Shown here: in pieces, positions 8,214 through 19,936 of the stretch | How the letters are laid out: each line of letters starts with the position of its first letter | Position numbering within the stretch: the stretch's first letter is position 1 | Source of the DNA: an uncultured Pelagibacteraceae bacterium | Lineage (GTDB): Bacteria; Pseudomonadota; Alphaproteobacteria; Pelagibacterales; Pelagibacteraceae | Direction: 5' to 3' | NCBI GenBank assembly: GCA_902623975.1 | Contig: CACNVR010000004.1 | Location: 1-64,000 of the forward strand | Length of the DNA stretch: 64,000 nucleotides | The notes under the pieces: generated by a model | What the model was told of the DNA's origin: nothing | Database searches by the model: none | The model's input: the letters and a program-made list of their open reading frames with translations, nothing else | Made by a program: the position numbers and the translations under genes

Positions 8214-9416
8214 TCAATTTCTTTTTTTTACTCTTCCATATACATCATGAAATCTTACAATATCAGTTTCTTTTAAAATTGAACCAACCTGCGCTTCTAT
8301 AATCTTAACAGGTTTTTTGTATGGATTCTCTATTCTATGAACAGCACCTAGTGGAATAAAAATTGTGTCATCTGGTTTTTTAATAAAAGATTTATTATTT
8401 AATGTAATTTTAGGCCTACCTTGTGTTACTACCCAGTGTTCTGCACGATGAAAATGTTTTTGCAGACTCAAGATTCCTTTTGATTTTACATATAATTCTT
8501 TAATTAAAAATTCTTTACCATTAAATAAGTTTACGTAGTGACCCCAGGGTCGATAAAAAATATTTTTTTTATTAAAATATTTCTTTTTATTTTTTCCATA
8601 CATTTTACAAATTTCTTTCCAAGAGCCCAGATCGGACCAAGGGATGTCTAATTTGATAGCATTTATATCTTTAGTTTTCTCTAAGATCGCATAATCAAAA
8701 GATTTAGCAGTCGCTTGGATGAAAGATGCCTTATTTAAATAATATACTTTACTCTTAAATCTCGCTTTTTTAACAGCTTTATTGCAATTTCGATAAATAT
8801 TAGGTTGGTATTTTTTGAAATTATTAATGATTGAATCTTTTCTTAAATAAAACATTCCTGAATTCCAATAACCTTTTTTACTAATTATTTGTTTAGCTTT
8901 TGTCTCACTTGGTTTTTCTAAAAATCTAGAAACTTTATTATTTGACGTTAAAAAATAACCAAATTCACTGGAGGGAATTGTTGGTTTAATCCCAAAAATA
9001 AAAATATTATTTTGGGTAAGTTTGTTTTGATTTTTTTTGATGGCTTTATTGAATAAACCAACCTTTTCTATCAAATGATCAGCAGCTAAAAAAATCATAG
9101 GTTGCTCATTTGGGATATCTTTTATTAATGCAGAACTTAATATTGCGGGTGCGGTATTCCTCTTTGCTGGTTCAAGAATTATCTTAAATTTTGTTATCTT
9201 ATTTTTTTTTAAATGCTGCTTTACTTGTTTGAGATATTTTGAATTAGTACTTATAATTGGTTCATCAAAAATAGACGCTTTTACTCTCTCAAGAGTTTTG
9301 CCTAATAAAGTCCAATTACCAAAATTTATAAACTGTTTTGCTTGATGTTTTTTTGCTTTTGGCCAGAGTCTTGTACCTGCTCCACCACATAAAATAACTG
9401 GGCGAATTTTCATCAA
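8214..9416 (-). CDS. Mannose-1-phosphate guanylyltransferase with C-terminal cupin (type II PMI/GMP)
   Basis: 400 aa; [35 protein letters not shown], and C-terminal WGHYVNL...[22 protein letters not shown] cupin. Confidence 0.85.
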   Translation of the reverse strand: MMKIRPVILCGGAGTRLWPKAKKHQAKQFINFGNWTLLGKTLERVKASIFDEPIISTNSKYLKQVKQHLKKNKITKFKIILEPAKRNTAPAILSSALIKDIPNEQPMIFLAADHLIEKVGLFNKAIKKNQNKLTQNNIFIFGIKPTIPSSEFGYFLTSNNKVSRFLEKPSETKAKQIISKKGYWNSGMFYLRKDSIINNFKKYQPNIYRNCNKAVKKARFKSKVYYLNKASFIQATAKSFDYAILEKTKDINAIKLDIPWSDLGSWKEICKMYGKNKKKYFNKKNIFYRPWGHYVNLFNGKEFLIKELYVKSKGILSLQKHFHRAEHWVVTQGRPKITLNNKSFIKKPDDTIFIPLGAVHRIENPYKKPVKIIEAQVGSILKETDIVRFHDVYGRVKKRN

Positions 9417-11131
9417 ATTTTCGAATAATCCTTAACTTCTTTTTTCTTACCTGGATGTGTCGGTGCACCTAAATATGCAGGTCCAACAGTTTGTGCGTAT
9501 TTCCAAAGCGTTCCTGATCCAAAATCAGATTTTCTAGCCCTCCATTTTCTTCTTCTTGAAGCTAGTTGTGCTCTAGTTAATCTAACATTTATTGTTCCTT
9601 TTTTGGCATCTATATCAATCACATCACCATTACGTAAAAGAGCAATCGGTCCACCTAACGCTGCTTCTGGTCCAACGTGACCAACACAAAATCCTCTCGT
9701 TGCACCTGAAAATCTTCCATCAGTTATTAAAGCAACCTTTTCTCCTTTTCCTTGACCATAAATTGCACCAGTTGTTGAAAGCATTTCTCTCATACCAGGT
9801 CCACCAACTGGACCTTCATATCTAATAATGATCACATCACCATCTTTATACTTTCTGCTTTGAACCGCTTTCATTGCGCTTTCTTCATTATCAAAACATC
9901 TTGCTTTTCCAGTGAATTGTAATTTTTTTAATCCTGCAATTTTAACTATACCACCTTCTGGGGCTAAATTACCTTTTAATCCTACAACCCCACCATCTGG
10001 TGATAACGGTCTATTATATGCTCTTAAAACTTTTTGTTTTGGATTGAATTTTATTCCTTTTAAGTTTTCTTTCATTGTTTTCCCAGTAACTGTCATGCAG
10101 TTGCCGTGAATATAACCTCCATCGTAAAGAGTTTTTAGAAGCATTGGTACACCACCTGCTAACCACATATCTTTAGCAACATATTTTCCCCCTGGTTTTA
10201 AATCTGCAAGATAAGGGGTTCTTTTAAATATTTTTGCAACATCCATTAAATCAAATTTTATCCCTGCTTCATTGGCAATTGCAGGTAAATGTAATGCAGC
10301 ATTAGTTGAACCACCAGTTGCAGCAACAATTGTTGCAGCATTTTCTAATGCTTTTCTTGTTACAATGTCTCTTGGCTTGATTTTTTTTGCTAATAATTCC
10401 ATTACCATTCTACCACTTGCTTTTGCATATTTATCTCTTTCTTCATATGGAGCAGGAGTTCCCGCTGAGTAAGGCAAAGCTAAACCAATTGCTTCTGATA
10501 CACAGGCCATAGTATTAGCGGTAAACTGACCACCACACGCTCCTGCTGTTGGACATGCAACTAATTCTAATTTTCTTAATTCTTTAGCTGACATTTTTCC
10601 TGAAGAATGTTTACCAACAGCTTCAAACACATCAACTACAGTTACATCTTTTCCCTTATATTTACCTGGTAATATTGATCCTCCATAAATAAATACACTT
10701 GGTACATTTAATCTTACCATGGACATCATTAAGCCTGGTAAAGATTTATCACAACCAGCAATACCTACTAATGCATCATAACAATGACCTCTTACAGTTA
10801 ATTCAGCACTATCTGCTATTACTTCTCTTGAAATCAACGAAGATTTCATTCCCTCATGACCCATTGCGATACCATCAGTAACAGTAATTGTGCAGAATTC
10901 CCTAGGTGTTCCGCCTGATGCTCTTACACCCTTTTTGACTGATTGAGCTTGTCTCATTAAGGCTATATTGCAAGGAGCTGCCTCATTCCATGTAGATACA
11001 ACTCCTACAAAAGGTTTTGAAACATCTTTTTCTGTCTCACCCATTGCATAATAGAAAGAACGATGAGGAGCTCTATCAGCACCTAAAGATGTGTGTCGAC
11101 TTGGTAATTTTTTTTTGTCAAATTTCCGCAT
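9413..11131 (-). CDS. ilvD: Dihydroxy-acid dehydratase
   Basis: 572 aa; [33 protein letters not shown] motifs. Confidence 0.96.
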   Translation of the reverse strand: MRKFDKKKLPSRHTSLGADRAPHRSFYYAMGETEKDVSKPFVGVVSTWNEAAPCNIALMRQAQSVKKGVRASGGTPREFCTITVTDGIAMGHEGMKSSLISREVIADSAELTVRGHCYDALVGIAGCDKSLPGLMMSMVRLNVPSVFIYGGSILPGKYKGKDVTVVDVFEAVGKHSSGKMSAKELRKLELVACPTAGACGGQFTANTMACVSEAIGLALPYSAGTPAPYEERDKYAKASGRMVMELLAKKIKPRDIVTRKALENAATIVAATGGSTNAALHLPAIANEAGIKFDLMDVAKIFKRTPYLADLKPGGKYVAKDMWLAGGVPMLLKTLYDGGYIHGNCMTVTGKTMKENLKGIKFNPKQKVLRAYNRPLSPDGGVVGLKGNLAPEGGIVKIAGLKKLQFTGKARCFDNEESAMKAVQSRKYKDGDVIIIRYEGPVGGPGMREMLSTTGAIYGQGKGEKVALITDGRFSGATRGFCVGHVGPEAALGGPIALLRNGDVIDIDAKKGTINVRLTRAQLASRRRKWRARKSDFGSGTLWKYAQTVGPAYLGAPTHPGKKKEVKDYSKI

Positions 11132-13758
11132 TATAAACTTTCAATTGTTAAAGATATCTTTTTGATATCATCTTGCAAGTTACTATAGTTAGTTTTTTCT
11201 TGTTCAACAATATTTTTTGGTGCTCTATCTACAAATCCTTTATTTGATAATCTTTGTGAAATTTTGTCTAATTCTTCTTGATATTTATTCTGCCTTTTTC
11301 GTAAATTCTCTTTAATTAAATTTAAATCAACATTTTCATCAAAATATACTTTAAAAATATCGCCTGAAATGACAAGAGTAGCTGACGGCTTATCTTGTTC
11401 TTTATCAAAAAAGTTATTAATACGACCTAATCTTTTAAGAATTATCTCATTACTACTCATTAATAATTTATTTTTTTTTGCTACTTTATTAATCGATATA
11501 TCAACATATGAACCCGGACTGACATTTAGTTCATTTTTAAATGATCTTAATTCTGAAATTATATCAATTATTTTTTTAACTTCTTTTTGAGATTGATCCT
11601 TTTTAACTTTGCCAGAGGGCCAATTTTTATACATTAGAAAATTCTTATTTGATTTATCAAACTTATTTTTAAGCCATATTTGCTCGGTTACAAATGGAAT
11701 GAATGGATGAAGTAATACCAATATTTGTTTAAAGATATAAGCTGATACTTCTTTTACCTCTTTTTTAGCCTTTTTATCATTTGAATAAAGTATTGTTTTT
11801 GAGAGTTCAATATACCAGTCACAATATGAATGCCATGCAAATTGATAAGCATTTTTAGCAGCTTCATCAAATCGATAATCCTCAATATTTTTTTGAATTT
11901 TATTTTTGATATTTATTAACTCAGAATAGATCCATTTATTAATATTTAAATTAGTTTTAGGGATTTTATCTGTTTTATTAAAGTCACATTTATTTGTAAT
12001 TAAAAAATTATTAGCATTCCATAGCTTGTTTAAAAAATTTCTATATCCTTTAACTCTGTCCTCAGAAAGCTTAACATCTGTTCCTGGGGAGGCCATTGAA
12101 AGTAAAGTAAATCTTAATGCGTCTGCACTATATTTTTCTATTAAGTTTAATGGATCAATTACATTGCCTTTAGACTTAGACATTTTTTGTCCTTTTTCGT
12201 CTCTTACTAATGCATGTACATAAATATCTTTAAAAGGTTCTTTGTTTAAAAATTCCATTCCAAACATAATCATTCTTGCTACCCAGAAAAATATAATATC
12301 AAAACCAGTAACTAAAACTGTTGTTGGATAAAATTTTTTCACATAATCTTTGTTATCTGGCCATCCTAAAGTTGCAAATGGCCACAATCCAGACGAAAAC
12401 CATGTATCCAAAACATCAGGATCTCTTATAAGTTGTACATTTTTTTTATAATGTTTCTTAGCTTGTTTATTTGCCTCCTTTTCATTTAAAGCAACAAATA
12501 TTTTTTTATCAGGTCCATACCATGCTGGAATTTGATGTCCCCACCATAGCTGTCTTGAAATACACCATGGCTCAATATTATTCATCCATTGAAAATAAGT
12601 TTTTGACCAATTATTTGGAAAGAAATTTGTTTTTTTTAATTTTACAATTTTTTTTGCCTTAACAGCCAATTTCTTTGCATCAACAAACCATTGTTCAGTC
12701 AAAAAAGGTTCTATTACAGAATTAGATCTATCACCATAAGGGACTTTATTTTTTATGTCTTCCTCTTTCACAAAAAAATCTTTTTCTTTAAGTTGATTTA
12801 ATATTTTTTTTCGAGCATCAAATCGATCAAGTCCCACATAATCTTTTGGTCCATTATCATTTATTTTTCCATCTCTTGTAAAAATATTTATGATTTTAAG
12901 TTTATTTCTTTGACCAACATCGTAATCATTAAAATCATGTGCCGGTGTTATCTTTAATGCTCCAGTGCCTTGTTCAGGATCTGCATAATTATCTTTGATA
13001 ATTTTTATTTTTCTACCAACAATAGGTATTATGACTGTTTTACCAACATAAGACTTGTACCTCTTATCTTTAGGATTGACTGCAATTGCAGTATCTCCAA
13101 GCATTGTTTCGGGCCTTGTTGTAGCAATAGTAATAAAATCAGGTGAATTTTCAATTGGGTATTTAATGTAATAGATCTTAGAGTTCATTTCTCTTTGATC
13201 AACTTCTAAATCTGAAATAGCAGTTTTTAAAACCGTATCCCAATTAACTAATTTTTTTGCCTTATAAATTAACTTTTTTCTATGGAGTTCAACAAATACC
13301 TTAATTACCGATTTTGAGAGATTATCATCCATTGTGAATGCATTTCTTGACCAATCACATGAACAACCAAGTTTTTTTAGTTGATTGATTATTATGTCTC
13401 CATACTGATCTTTCCATTCCCAAACCTTTTTAACAAATTCCTCTCTTCCTAAATCTTTTTTGTTTAAGTTTTCTTTTTCCAATTTTTTTTCAACAAGTGC
13501 TTGGGTTGCTATACCTGCATGATCTGTTCCAGGTTGCCATAATGTTTCATAATTATTCATTCTATAATATCGAATAAGCATATCTTGAATCGAATTATTT
13601 AATGCATGTCCCATATGAAGACTTCCAGTTACATTAGGTGGTGGAATAACTATTGAAAATTTTTTTGAATTCTTTTTTGGTTTAAATAATCTATTTTTTT
13701 CCCAGTAAGAGTAAATCATATCTTCTACTTCAGAATGTATATATTTATCGGTATTCAT
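11131..13758 (-). CDS. valS: Valyl-tRNA synthetase
   Basis: 875 aa; [28 protein letters not shown], class I aaRS layout. Confidence 0.97.
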   Translation of the reverse strand: MNTDKYIHSEVEDMIYSYWEKNRLFKPKKNSKKFSIVIPPPNVTGSLHMGHALNNSIQDMLIRYYRMNNYETLWQPGTDHAGIATQALVEKKLEKENLNKKDLGREEFVKKVWEWKDQYGDIIINQLKKLGCSCDWSRNAFTMDDNLSKSVIKVFVELHRKKLIYKAKKLVNWDTVLKTAISDLEVDQREMNSKIYYIKYPIENSPDFITIATTRPETMLGDTAIAVNPKDKRYKSYVGKTVIIPIVGRKIKIIKDNYADPEQGTGALKITPAHDFNDYDVGQRNKLKIINIFTRDGKINDNGPKDYVGLDRFDARKKILNQLKEKDFFVKEEDIKNKVPYGDRSNSVIEPFLTEQWFVDAKKLAVKAKKIVKLKKTNFFPNNWSKTYFQWMNNIEPWCISRQLWWGHQIPAWYGPDKKIFVALNEKEANKQAKKHYKKNVQLIRDPDVLDTWFSSGLWPFATLGWPDNKDYVKKFYPTTVLVTGFDIIFFWVARMIMFGMEFLNKEPFKDIYVHALVRDEKGQKMSKSKGNVIDPLNLIEKYSADALRFTLLSMASPGTDVKLSEDRVKGYRNFLNKLWNANNFLITNKCDFNKTDKIPKTNLNINKWIYSELINIKNKIQKNIEDYRFDEAAKNAYQFAWHSYCDWYIELSKTILYSNDKKAKKEVKEVSAYIFKQILVLLHPFIPFVTEQIWLKNKFDKSNKNFLMYKNWPSGKVKKDQSQKEVKKIIDIISELRSFKNELNVSPGSYVDISINKVAKKNKLLMSSNEIILKRLGRINNFFDKEQDKPSATLVISGDIFKVYFDENVDLNLIKENLRKRQNKYQEELDKISQRLSNKGFVDRAPKNIVEQEKTNYSNLQDDIKKISLTIESL

Positions 13759-13878
13759 GGATGTAAGTAGTTTATAATTTAATAATCCAAATTAACAATA
13801 ATGAAATTGTATTGTTATTTAATAGACTAATGCTAAATATTTAATATAAAATTATTTGAAGTTATTGATAAAATACAA

Positions 13879-13952
13879 GGCAACGTGGCGGAATGGTTAC
13901 GCAGAGGATTGCAAATCCTTGTATCCCGGTTCGATTCCGGGCGTTGCCTCCA
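13879..13952 (+). tRNA. tRNA-Cys(GCA), 3' CCA encoded
   Basis: Acceptor GGCAACG/CGTTGCC, anticodon loop TTGCAAA, T-loop GGTTCGATTCC. Confidence 0.95.
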
Positions 13953-13959
13953 TAAAAAA

Positions 13960-14208
13960 TCAATTAACACTTTCGTCATTATTTTTTTTTAAATCATCCT
14001 CTTTTTGTTTTTTATTAAAAATTTTTGACAAAAAAATTTTAACTTTACTCCACATCATTGTCGCTGTTGCTAATCCGGCTGCAAGAAACCCTAAAATAGC
14101 TTGAATTATAAAACTACCAGTGCCTGGGTCAAAATATGCATAAGCATTGGCAGAAAGAAAAAATAATAAAAAAAATATGTTTAAAAGAAATTTAAGATAG
14201 TATTTCAT
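13960..14208 (-). CDS. Small membrane protein with N-terminal signal/TM and YFDPGTGSFIIQ motif
   Basis: 82 aa; hydrophobic leader, DPGTGS motif, second TM and basic tail; divergent from the sulfatase-like gene. Confidence 0.6.
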   Translation of the reverse strand: MKYYLKFLLNIFFLLFFLSANAYAYFDPGTGSFIIQAILGFLAAGLATATMMWSKVKIFLSKIFNKKQKEDDLKKNNDESVN

Positions 14209-14246
14209 AGAATCAAATATAAAACTAATTGTATTATATATAACTT

Positions 14247-15830
14247 ATGAGCATTATTTCAAACATTTCTCAATCTAAAATCTATGCTTTAATAATAAGT
14301 TTTTCATTAATTTTTACTGAATTCTATTTCTTTAATTGGAAAACTCAATTTTTTGTCTCTAATGGTTATTTAATATTTAATACAATAATTTTGTTTTTTT
14401 TTTCTCTTTTTTTATTTTACTTTTTGTATTTAGTTTACTCAAAAATTAATCTTTTGATTTCAAAAAAAATTTTAAAGATTATTGATACTTCAATAATAAC
14501 TTTAGTTCTTTTTAAGTTGATACAAATACCTTTTTTTTATGCGAATGTAATTGATTTCAAAACTTTAATTACAATTTTTTTGAGTAAAATTTTATCAGGA
14601 AATTTATTTTTTTTGGTGTCTTTTTTAAAGATTTTATTTCCATTAATCATAATATTCATAGTACTATTAATTTTAAATAATAAATATTTAGATATAATCA
14701 TAAATTTTATTATTTCATTTAGTTTAGTTTTTTTCTTATTCATGATTTTTGATATTTCAAAAAGATCTGCAAATATTTTTTATAATGACTTGACAATGAA
14801 TAGATCAAATATGGAAAAAAAAGTCATATGGATTTTATTAGATGAATATGATCCAAGCTATATTGATAATAATTTTGGATTAAATTTAGAATTTACAAAA
14901 AAGATCATAGATAAATCTATTATTCACAATCAAACCTATTCACCATCTAGTGCTACATTATATTCTGCTCCCTCTACATTAATGAAAACACAAATAAAAG
15001 ACTTAATTTTTGAAGATTATAAAATGAAAATTTTAGATGATAAAAATAGAAAAATTGATTTTAATATTGAGAATACTATTTTTAATACATTAATTAAAAA
15101 AAAATTTTCTTTTCGGATATTTAGTGAAGCTTTACCTTATTGCACCATGCTGAGAATATCCAAAAATAATTGTGAAAAAAACTATAATCAATTAAAATTT
15201 TATTTTGATGGCGTAATTAACACTTTAACGCCTATAAGATATATTTCCAAAATTCATGATTTTTTTAATAAAAGAGCAGACTTTGATATAAATCAGTTAA
15301 ACAATTTAAAAATTGAAAATCATCAAAAAATATTTCTTAGTAAAGACCTAGATATTGATACGGACAGATTTGCTGATATTATCAAAAGTAAAGATAATTT
15401 TTTTTATTTTCACCTTTTTTTGCCACACACTAACAACTTAGGGCACCTTGTTTCATCAAAACATATTAGAGATGAATTTAATATGAATGCTAAAACTGAT
15501 ACCGAACATTACTTAATGAAATTAAAATATTCAGATTTTTTGTTAAAAAAAATTTTTAATATTTTAGATAAAGAAAAAGATGTTTTGTTATTATTAACAT
15601 CAGATCACTGGCGAAGAGTAGACTCACCTAATAGTGCAAAACCTTCGTTATTTATTGCTAAAATTTTTGGAGATAACAGAAACTATCAATTAGAGAATAG
15701 TATTTCTAATATTTTCATTCCAGATTTAATTATGTCTTTTTTAGAAAATGAAATTAAAACACATGAACAATTAAAGATATTTTTACAAAATTTACCTTTA
15801 TATGATTATAAAAAAATACACTTAAATTAG
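14247..15830 (+). CDS. Membrane-anchored alkaline-phosphatase-superfamily (sulfatase/LTA-synthase-like) protein
   Basis: 527 aa; about 5 N-terminal TM segments, then VIWILLDEYDPS, SPSSATLYSAPSTL, FYFHLFLPHTN, LLTSDHWRR. Confidence 0.65.
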   Translation: MSIISNISQSKIYALIISFSLIFTEFYFFNWKTQFFVSNGYLIFNTIILFFFSLFLFYFLYLVYSKINLLISKKILKIIDTSIITLVLFKLIQIPFFYANVIDFKTLITIFLSKILSGNLFFLVSFLKILFPLIIIFIVLLILNNKYLDIIINFIISFSLVFFLFMIFDISKRSANIFYNDLTMNRSNMEKKVIWILLDEYDPSYIDNNFGLNLEFTKKIIDKSIIHNQTYSPSSATLYSAPSTLMKTQIKDLIFEDYKMKILDDKNRKIDFNIENTIFNTLIKKKFSFRIFSEALPYCTMLRISKNNCEKNYNQLKFYFDGVINTLTPIRYISKIHDFFNKRADFDINQLNNLKIENHQKIFLSKDLDIDTDRFADIIKSKDNFFYFHLFLPHTNNLGHLVSSKHIRDEFNMNAKTDTEHYLMKLKYSDFLLKKIFNILDKEKDVLLLLTSDHWRRVDSPNSAKPSLFIAKIFGDNRNYQLENSISNIFIPDLIMSFLENEIKTHEQLKIFLQNLPLYDYKKIHLN

Positions 15831-15917
15831 ATAAAGAGATTAGAACAATTTATATCTAATTTATATTTTTTTTTTGACAGTCATGAAATTTTCAAATATG
15901 TATCTTTAGTTTGACAT

Positions 15918-15993
15918 TCCTCGGTAGCTCAGTTGGTAGAGCAGTTGACTGTTAATCAATTGGTCGCAGGTTCGAGTCCTGCCCGAGGAGCCA
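15918..15993 (+). tRNA. tRNA-Asn(GTT), 3' CCA encoded
   Basis: TCCTCGG/CCGAGGA acceptor, anticodon loop CTGTTAA, GGTTCGAGTCC T-arm. Confidence 0.96.
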
Positions 15994-15997
15994 TTGA

Positions 15998-16366
15998 TTA
16001 TCCCACTTTAGATATGTTGCTCTGAACCTGTAAAGATTTATTAAATTTTAATTTTTGATCAGAATTTAGCTCTGAATACAATTTTACTAAAAAGTTATAA
16101 TTTACATTCATATGACCTTCTTGAGATTTCTCTAAATTTATTAAATATTCTGAAAAATCTTCAAAAAAATAGTTTATCGGAACTTTTAGGTAATTTGAAA
16201 GTTGTAGCAACCTTAATGAGCTAACTCCATTAGTACCTTTCTCATATTTTTGTATTTGTTGAAATGTAACATTAATTGCTTTTGCAACTTTTGTCTGGGT
16301 AAGACCCAAAGCTAGTCTTCTTAGTTTAAGCTTATTGCCTAAATGTTTGTTAAAATTATCTTCCAT
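15998..16366 (-). CDS. XRE-family HTH transcriptional regulator
   Basis: 122 aa; LGLTQTKVAKAINVTFQQIQKYEKGTNGVSSLRLLQLSNYL. Confidence 0.85.
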   Translation of the reverse strand: MEDNFNKHLGNKLKLRRLALGLTQTKVAKAINVTFQQIQKYEKGTNGVSSLRLLQLSNYLKVPINYFFEDFSEYLINLEKSQEGHMNVNYNFLVKLYSELNSDQKLKFNKSLQVQSNISKVG

Positions 16367-16528
16367 TAAGACCCCTCTTAATTTTTTATAAAAACTTATT
16401 CAACTAGTTTTTGATACCTACTGCAACAATATTTTTTTTTATTTTTAACAAAAAACCAATAATACCAGAAATATGTCAAGCAATACTTATGCTATTATTT
16501 GAGAAATATTCCTTGAAATTAATATTGA

Positions 16529-17263
16529 CTATAGTATCTGGCTCAAAAAAAGTTTAGTCCTATCACTCTTAGGATTAGCAAAAAATTCCTTAGTATCGGC
16601 TTTTTCTACTATCATCCCTTCATCCATAAATATCATTTGATCAGCTACTTCTTTAGCAAAACCCATTTCATGAGTTACAACAATCATAGTCATTCCTTGT
16701 TTTGCTAGATTTACCATTACATCAAGAACTTCTTTTATCATTTCTGGATCTAAAGCAGATGTTGGTTCATCAAAAAGCATTATTTTTGGTTCCATACATA
16801 AAGCTCTAGCTATTGCAGCTCTTTGTTGTTGTCCACCTGATAATTGGCCTGGATATTTTTGAGCTTGATCAAGTATTTGAACTCTTTCTAAATGTTTTAA
16901 AGCTAATTCCTCTGCATCTTTTTTGGGCATTTTTTTAACCCATATAGGTGCTAACGTACAATTATCTAAAATAGATAAATGCGGGAAAAGATTGAATTGT
17001 TGAAAAACCATTCCAACCTCTGCTCTAATTTGTTCTATATTTTTAGTATCCTCAGTAAGCTCTGTTCCATCAACAACTATATTTCCTTCTTGATGTTCTT
17101 CTAGTCTATTAATGCATCTAATTAAAGTTGATTTACCTGATCCAGAGGGACCACAAACTACAATCTTTTGTTTTGGTTTTACTTCTAAATTTATTCCTTT
17201 GAGCACTTGGAAATCACCGAACCATTTATTCATGTTATTTATTTGAATTATATTTTCTGACAT
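16529..17263 (-). CDS. aapP: General L-amino acid ABC transporter ATPase
   Basis: 244 aa; Walker [25 protein letters not shown], polar amino-acid ABC type. Confidence 0.9.
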   Translation of the reverse strand: MSENIIQINNMNKWFGDFQVLKGINLEVKPKQKIVVCGPSGSGKSTLIRCINRLEEHQEGNIVVDGTELTEDTKNIEQIRAEVGMVFQQFNLFPHLSILDNCTLAPIWVKKMPKKDAEELALKHLERVQILDQAQKYPGQLSGGQQQRAAIARALCMEPKIMLFDEPTSALDPEMIKEVLDVMVNLAKQGMTMIVVTHEMGFAKEVADQMIFMDEGMIVEKADTKEFFANPKSDRTKLFLSQIL

Positions 17264-17268
17264 AAATT

Positions 17269-18711
17269 CTATCTATCGGTTTTATATTTTTGTTCTAAAT
17301 TATAGCTATATTTACTCATTGCATAACAAATAATCCAGAAAATTATTGCAGCAAAAACATAACCTTCCATTGCAAAACCCAACCATTTTGGATTAGTTTT
17401 AGCTAAATTTAACATTCCAACTATTTCTAACAGACCTACTACAAAAATTAATGGAGTATCTTTTACTAAAGCTAAAAATGTATTTGCAATTCCAGGAATT
17501 ACTAATTTTAAAGCTTGAGGTAAAATTACAAAAATATGCATTTTCCAGTATCCCATACCTAATGATTTTGCAGCTTCGTACTGACCTCTTGGAAGTGCTT
17601 GTAACCCCCCACGAATAACTTCTGCAACATAAGCAGCTTCAAATAATGAAATAGCTATTATTGCTCTGACCAACTTATCAATGAAAAAATCCTCTGGTAA
17701 AAACATTGGAAACATTACAGCAGACATAAACAACACTGTAATTAAAGGAACTCCTCTCCAAAATTCAATAAACCCAACTGAAATATATCTTATTAAAGGA
17801 AAACCAGATCTTCGACCTAAAGCAAAAGCCATACCTATTGGAAAACAGAATATCAAACAGAAAAAAGATATTATAAATGTTAAAGATAAACCTCCCCAAG
17901 CTCCAGTTTCTACCCAATTTAAACCATCTAATTTTCCTAGTTCAATATATTCTTCAAAGAAAATGAAATACTTTAATACGATGTAAAGTAAAATTGGTAC
18001 TATTAGAAAATAATAAAATCTAAACTTACTAGGTATAAAAAAACCAATTATTATTGATAAAATTGCAGCAATTATTCCATATGAAAAATCAAAAAATACT
18101 GGTCCACCTGATATAAAGAAAAAAATAAATAAAAAAGCAATTAATGGATAAATTACAACATAATATAAGGTTAAATATTTTTTAAATCTATCAGTAGCAA
18201 AATATCCTACAGCGCCAAGCAAAACTAGAGAGATAAACGATAGATTAATTCTCCATTGTTCTGCATTTGGATACATTCCATACATAAATCTTCTCATCCA
18301 GACTTTTATATAGGTCCAACAAGCACCAGAACCCGTACAAACATCCTTAGTGTCTCCTGCAAAACTTGCATCAATTACAAACCAACTGAGTATTGGTGGA
18401 AGTGATTTAATAATTACAAATATTATTAATAACGATAAGATAGCATTAAAATTATTAGTATTTATATGTTTGTTTAAAAGATCTAAATTTTTTATACCAC
18501 TGTATTCTATTCTAATAAAATAAAGACCAATAAAACCAAGTATTAAAGGTAATAAAAAACTTAAAAAGTTAGGCAAAAAACCTGTCAAATTTACGTTAAA
18601 AAAAGAATTTAGAAAAACATCAAAAATACTAATGAAAAATAGAAATGTACCCAGATATAAAAAAGTATTCAAATTAGCCTTATCAGGTTTTAAAAAATTT
18701 ACTTTAGACAT
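17269..18711 (-). CDS. aapM: General L-amino acid ABC transporter permease
   Basis: 480 aa; permease with [29 protein letters not shown]. Confidence 0.9.
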   Translation of the reverse strand: MSKVNFLKPDKANLNTFLYLGTFLFFISIFDVFLNSFFNVNLTGFLPNFLSFLLPLILGFIGLYFIRIEYSGIKNLDLLNKHINTNNFNAILSLLIIFVIIKSLPPILSWFVIDASFAGDTKDVCTGSGACWTYIKVWMRRFMYGMYPNAEQWRINLSFISLVLLGAVGYFATDRFKKYLTLYYVVIYPLIAFLFIFFFISGGPVFFDFSYGIIAAILSIIIGFFIPSKFRFYYFLIVPILLYIVLKYFIFFEEYIELGKLDGLNWVETGAWGGLSLTFIISFFCLIFCFPIGMAFALGRRSGFPLIRYISVGFIEFWRGVPLITVLFMSAVMFPMFLPEDFFIDKLVRAIIAISLFEAAYVAEVIRGGLQALPRGQYEAAKSLGMGYWKMHIFVILPQALKLVIPGIANTFLALVKDTPLIFVVGLLEIVGMLNLAKTNPKWLGFAMEGYVFAAIIFWIICYAMSKYSYNLEQKYKTDR

Positions 18712-19862
18712 TATTTCTCCTGAATAGCTATTTTTTTATTATACCAATTCATTAAGATTGATATTGAAATACTTAAAGTTAAATAGGTAAACATTGTAAT
18801 AGAAACTATTTCAATAGCTTTACCTGTTTGCATTAAAGCAGTTCCTGCAAAAACCAAAACCAAATCTGGATAAGCAATCGCAGCTGCTAAAGATGAATTT
18901 TTTGTAAGATTTAAATATTGATTAGTAGTAGGTGGGATTATAATTCTTAAAGCTTGGGGCATTATCACAAGTTTTAATACTTGGTTTGGAGTAAGACCTA
19001 TAGAGGCAGCGGCCTCTTTTTGGCCTTTGCCCACCCCCTGAATCCCTGCTCGTACACACTCTGCAATAAAAGTAGCTGTATACAAAGATAAAGATAATGT
19101 TAAAGCAATTAATTCTGGAGGCAAACTTACACCACCTTCATAAATAAATGATGTTGTTGCTAGTTGTTTTAAAACTGGAACTTCAAATGAAAGACTTACT
19201 CCACCGAGTAAAAAACTTAAAAGAGGAAGAATAAATATTAATCCTATTGAAATAAAAAAAACTGGAATTTGTTTTCCTTGACTTTCTTGAACTTTTTTTG
19301 CATGAATTCTGATTACGATAATCGCAATTACTGCAGCAACAATCGAATAAAAGAAAACATTAAAATTTTGCCAAATAAATGCTGGAACATACAGTCCCTT
19401 TATGGTCAAGAAAAAAATACCAAATATTGCTTCAGCATCTTGTGGTAACGGCAAAGCTCTTAATGCAGCAAAATACCAAAAAAAAATCTGAAGTAATAAT
19501 GGAATATTTCTAAAAAATTCAACATAAAAAGCTGCAAATTTATTTATTAAATAGTTTGGAGATAATCTTGCGACACCAACTATTACTCCAAGAATGGTTG
19601 CAATTATAATACCTATAACAGAAACAAGTATTGTATTTAAAAGACCAACTAAATATGCTCTAAAATATGAATGCGATCCATCATATTCTATTAAAGAAAA
19701 CTGAACATCAAATGAAGACTCTTGAGATAAAAAACCGTAACCAAAATCAATACCTCTATTTTCCATGTTGATTTGAGCATTGTATGTAAAAAAACCGAAG
19801 ATAAGTACTACAGCTATAACTGTAATTAATTGAGGAACTATATCTTTAGGTCTAAAATTCAC
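18711..19862 (-). CDS. aapQ: General L-amino acid ABC transporter permease
   Basis: 383 aa; YTATFIAECVRAGIQGVGKGQKEAAASIGL. Confidence 0.9.
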   Translation of the reverse strand: MNFRPKDIVPQLITVIAVVLIFGFFTYNAQINMENRGIDFGYGFLSQESSFDVQFSLIEYDGSHSYFRAYLVGLLNTILVSVIGIIIATILGVIVGVARLSPNYLINKFAAFYVEFFRNIPLLLQIFFWYFAALRALPLPQDAEAIFGIFFLTIKGLYVPAFIWQNFNVFFYSIVAAVIAIIVIRIHAKKVQESQGKQIPVFFISIGLIFILPLLSFLLGGVSLSFEVPVLKQLATTSFIYEGGVSLPPELIALTLSLSLYTATFIAECVRAGIQGVGKGQKEAAASIGLTPNQVLKLVIMPQALRIIIPPTTNQYLNLTKNSSLAAAIAYPDLVLVFAGTALMQTGKAIEIVSITMFTYLTLSISISILMNWYNKKIAIQEK

Positions 19863-19888
19863 GATGTGATTATATATGAGTTTATAAA

Positions 19889-19918
19889 AAAAAGGGCTAG
19901 AAAAATCTAGCCCTTTTT
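19889..19918 (-). terminator. Rho-independent-type stem-loop between aapJ and aapQ
   Basis: AAAAAGGGCTAGA-4 nt loop-TCTAGCCCTTTTT, 13-bp stem followed by a U-run on the transcribed strand. Confidence 0.8.
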
Positions 19919-19936
19919 AAATGTTTTAAGCTACAA

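Noticed and set aside
13856-14104. 82-aa plus-strand ORF
   Set aside because: Runs through tRNA-Cys and antisense to the small DPGTGS protein; not a plausible gene.
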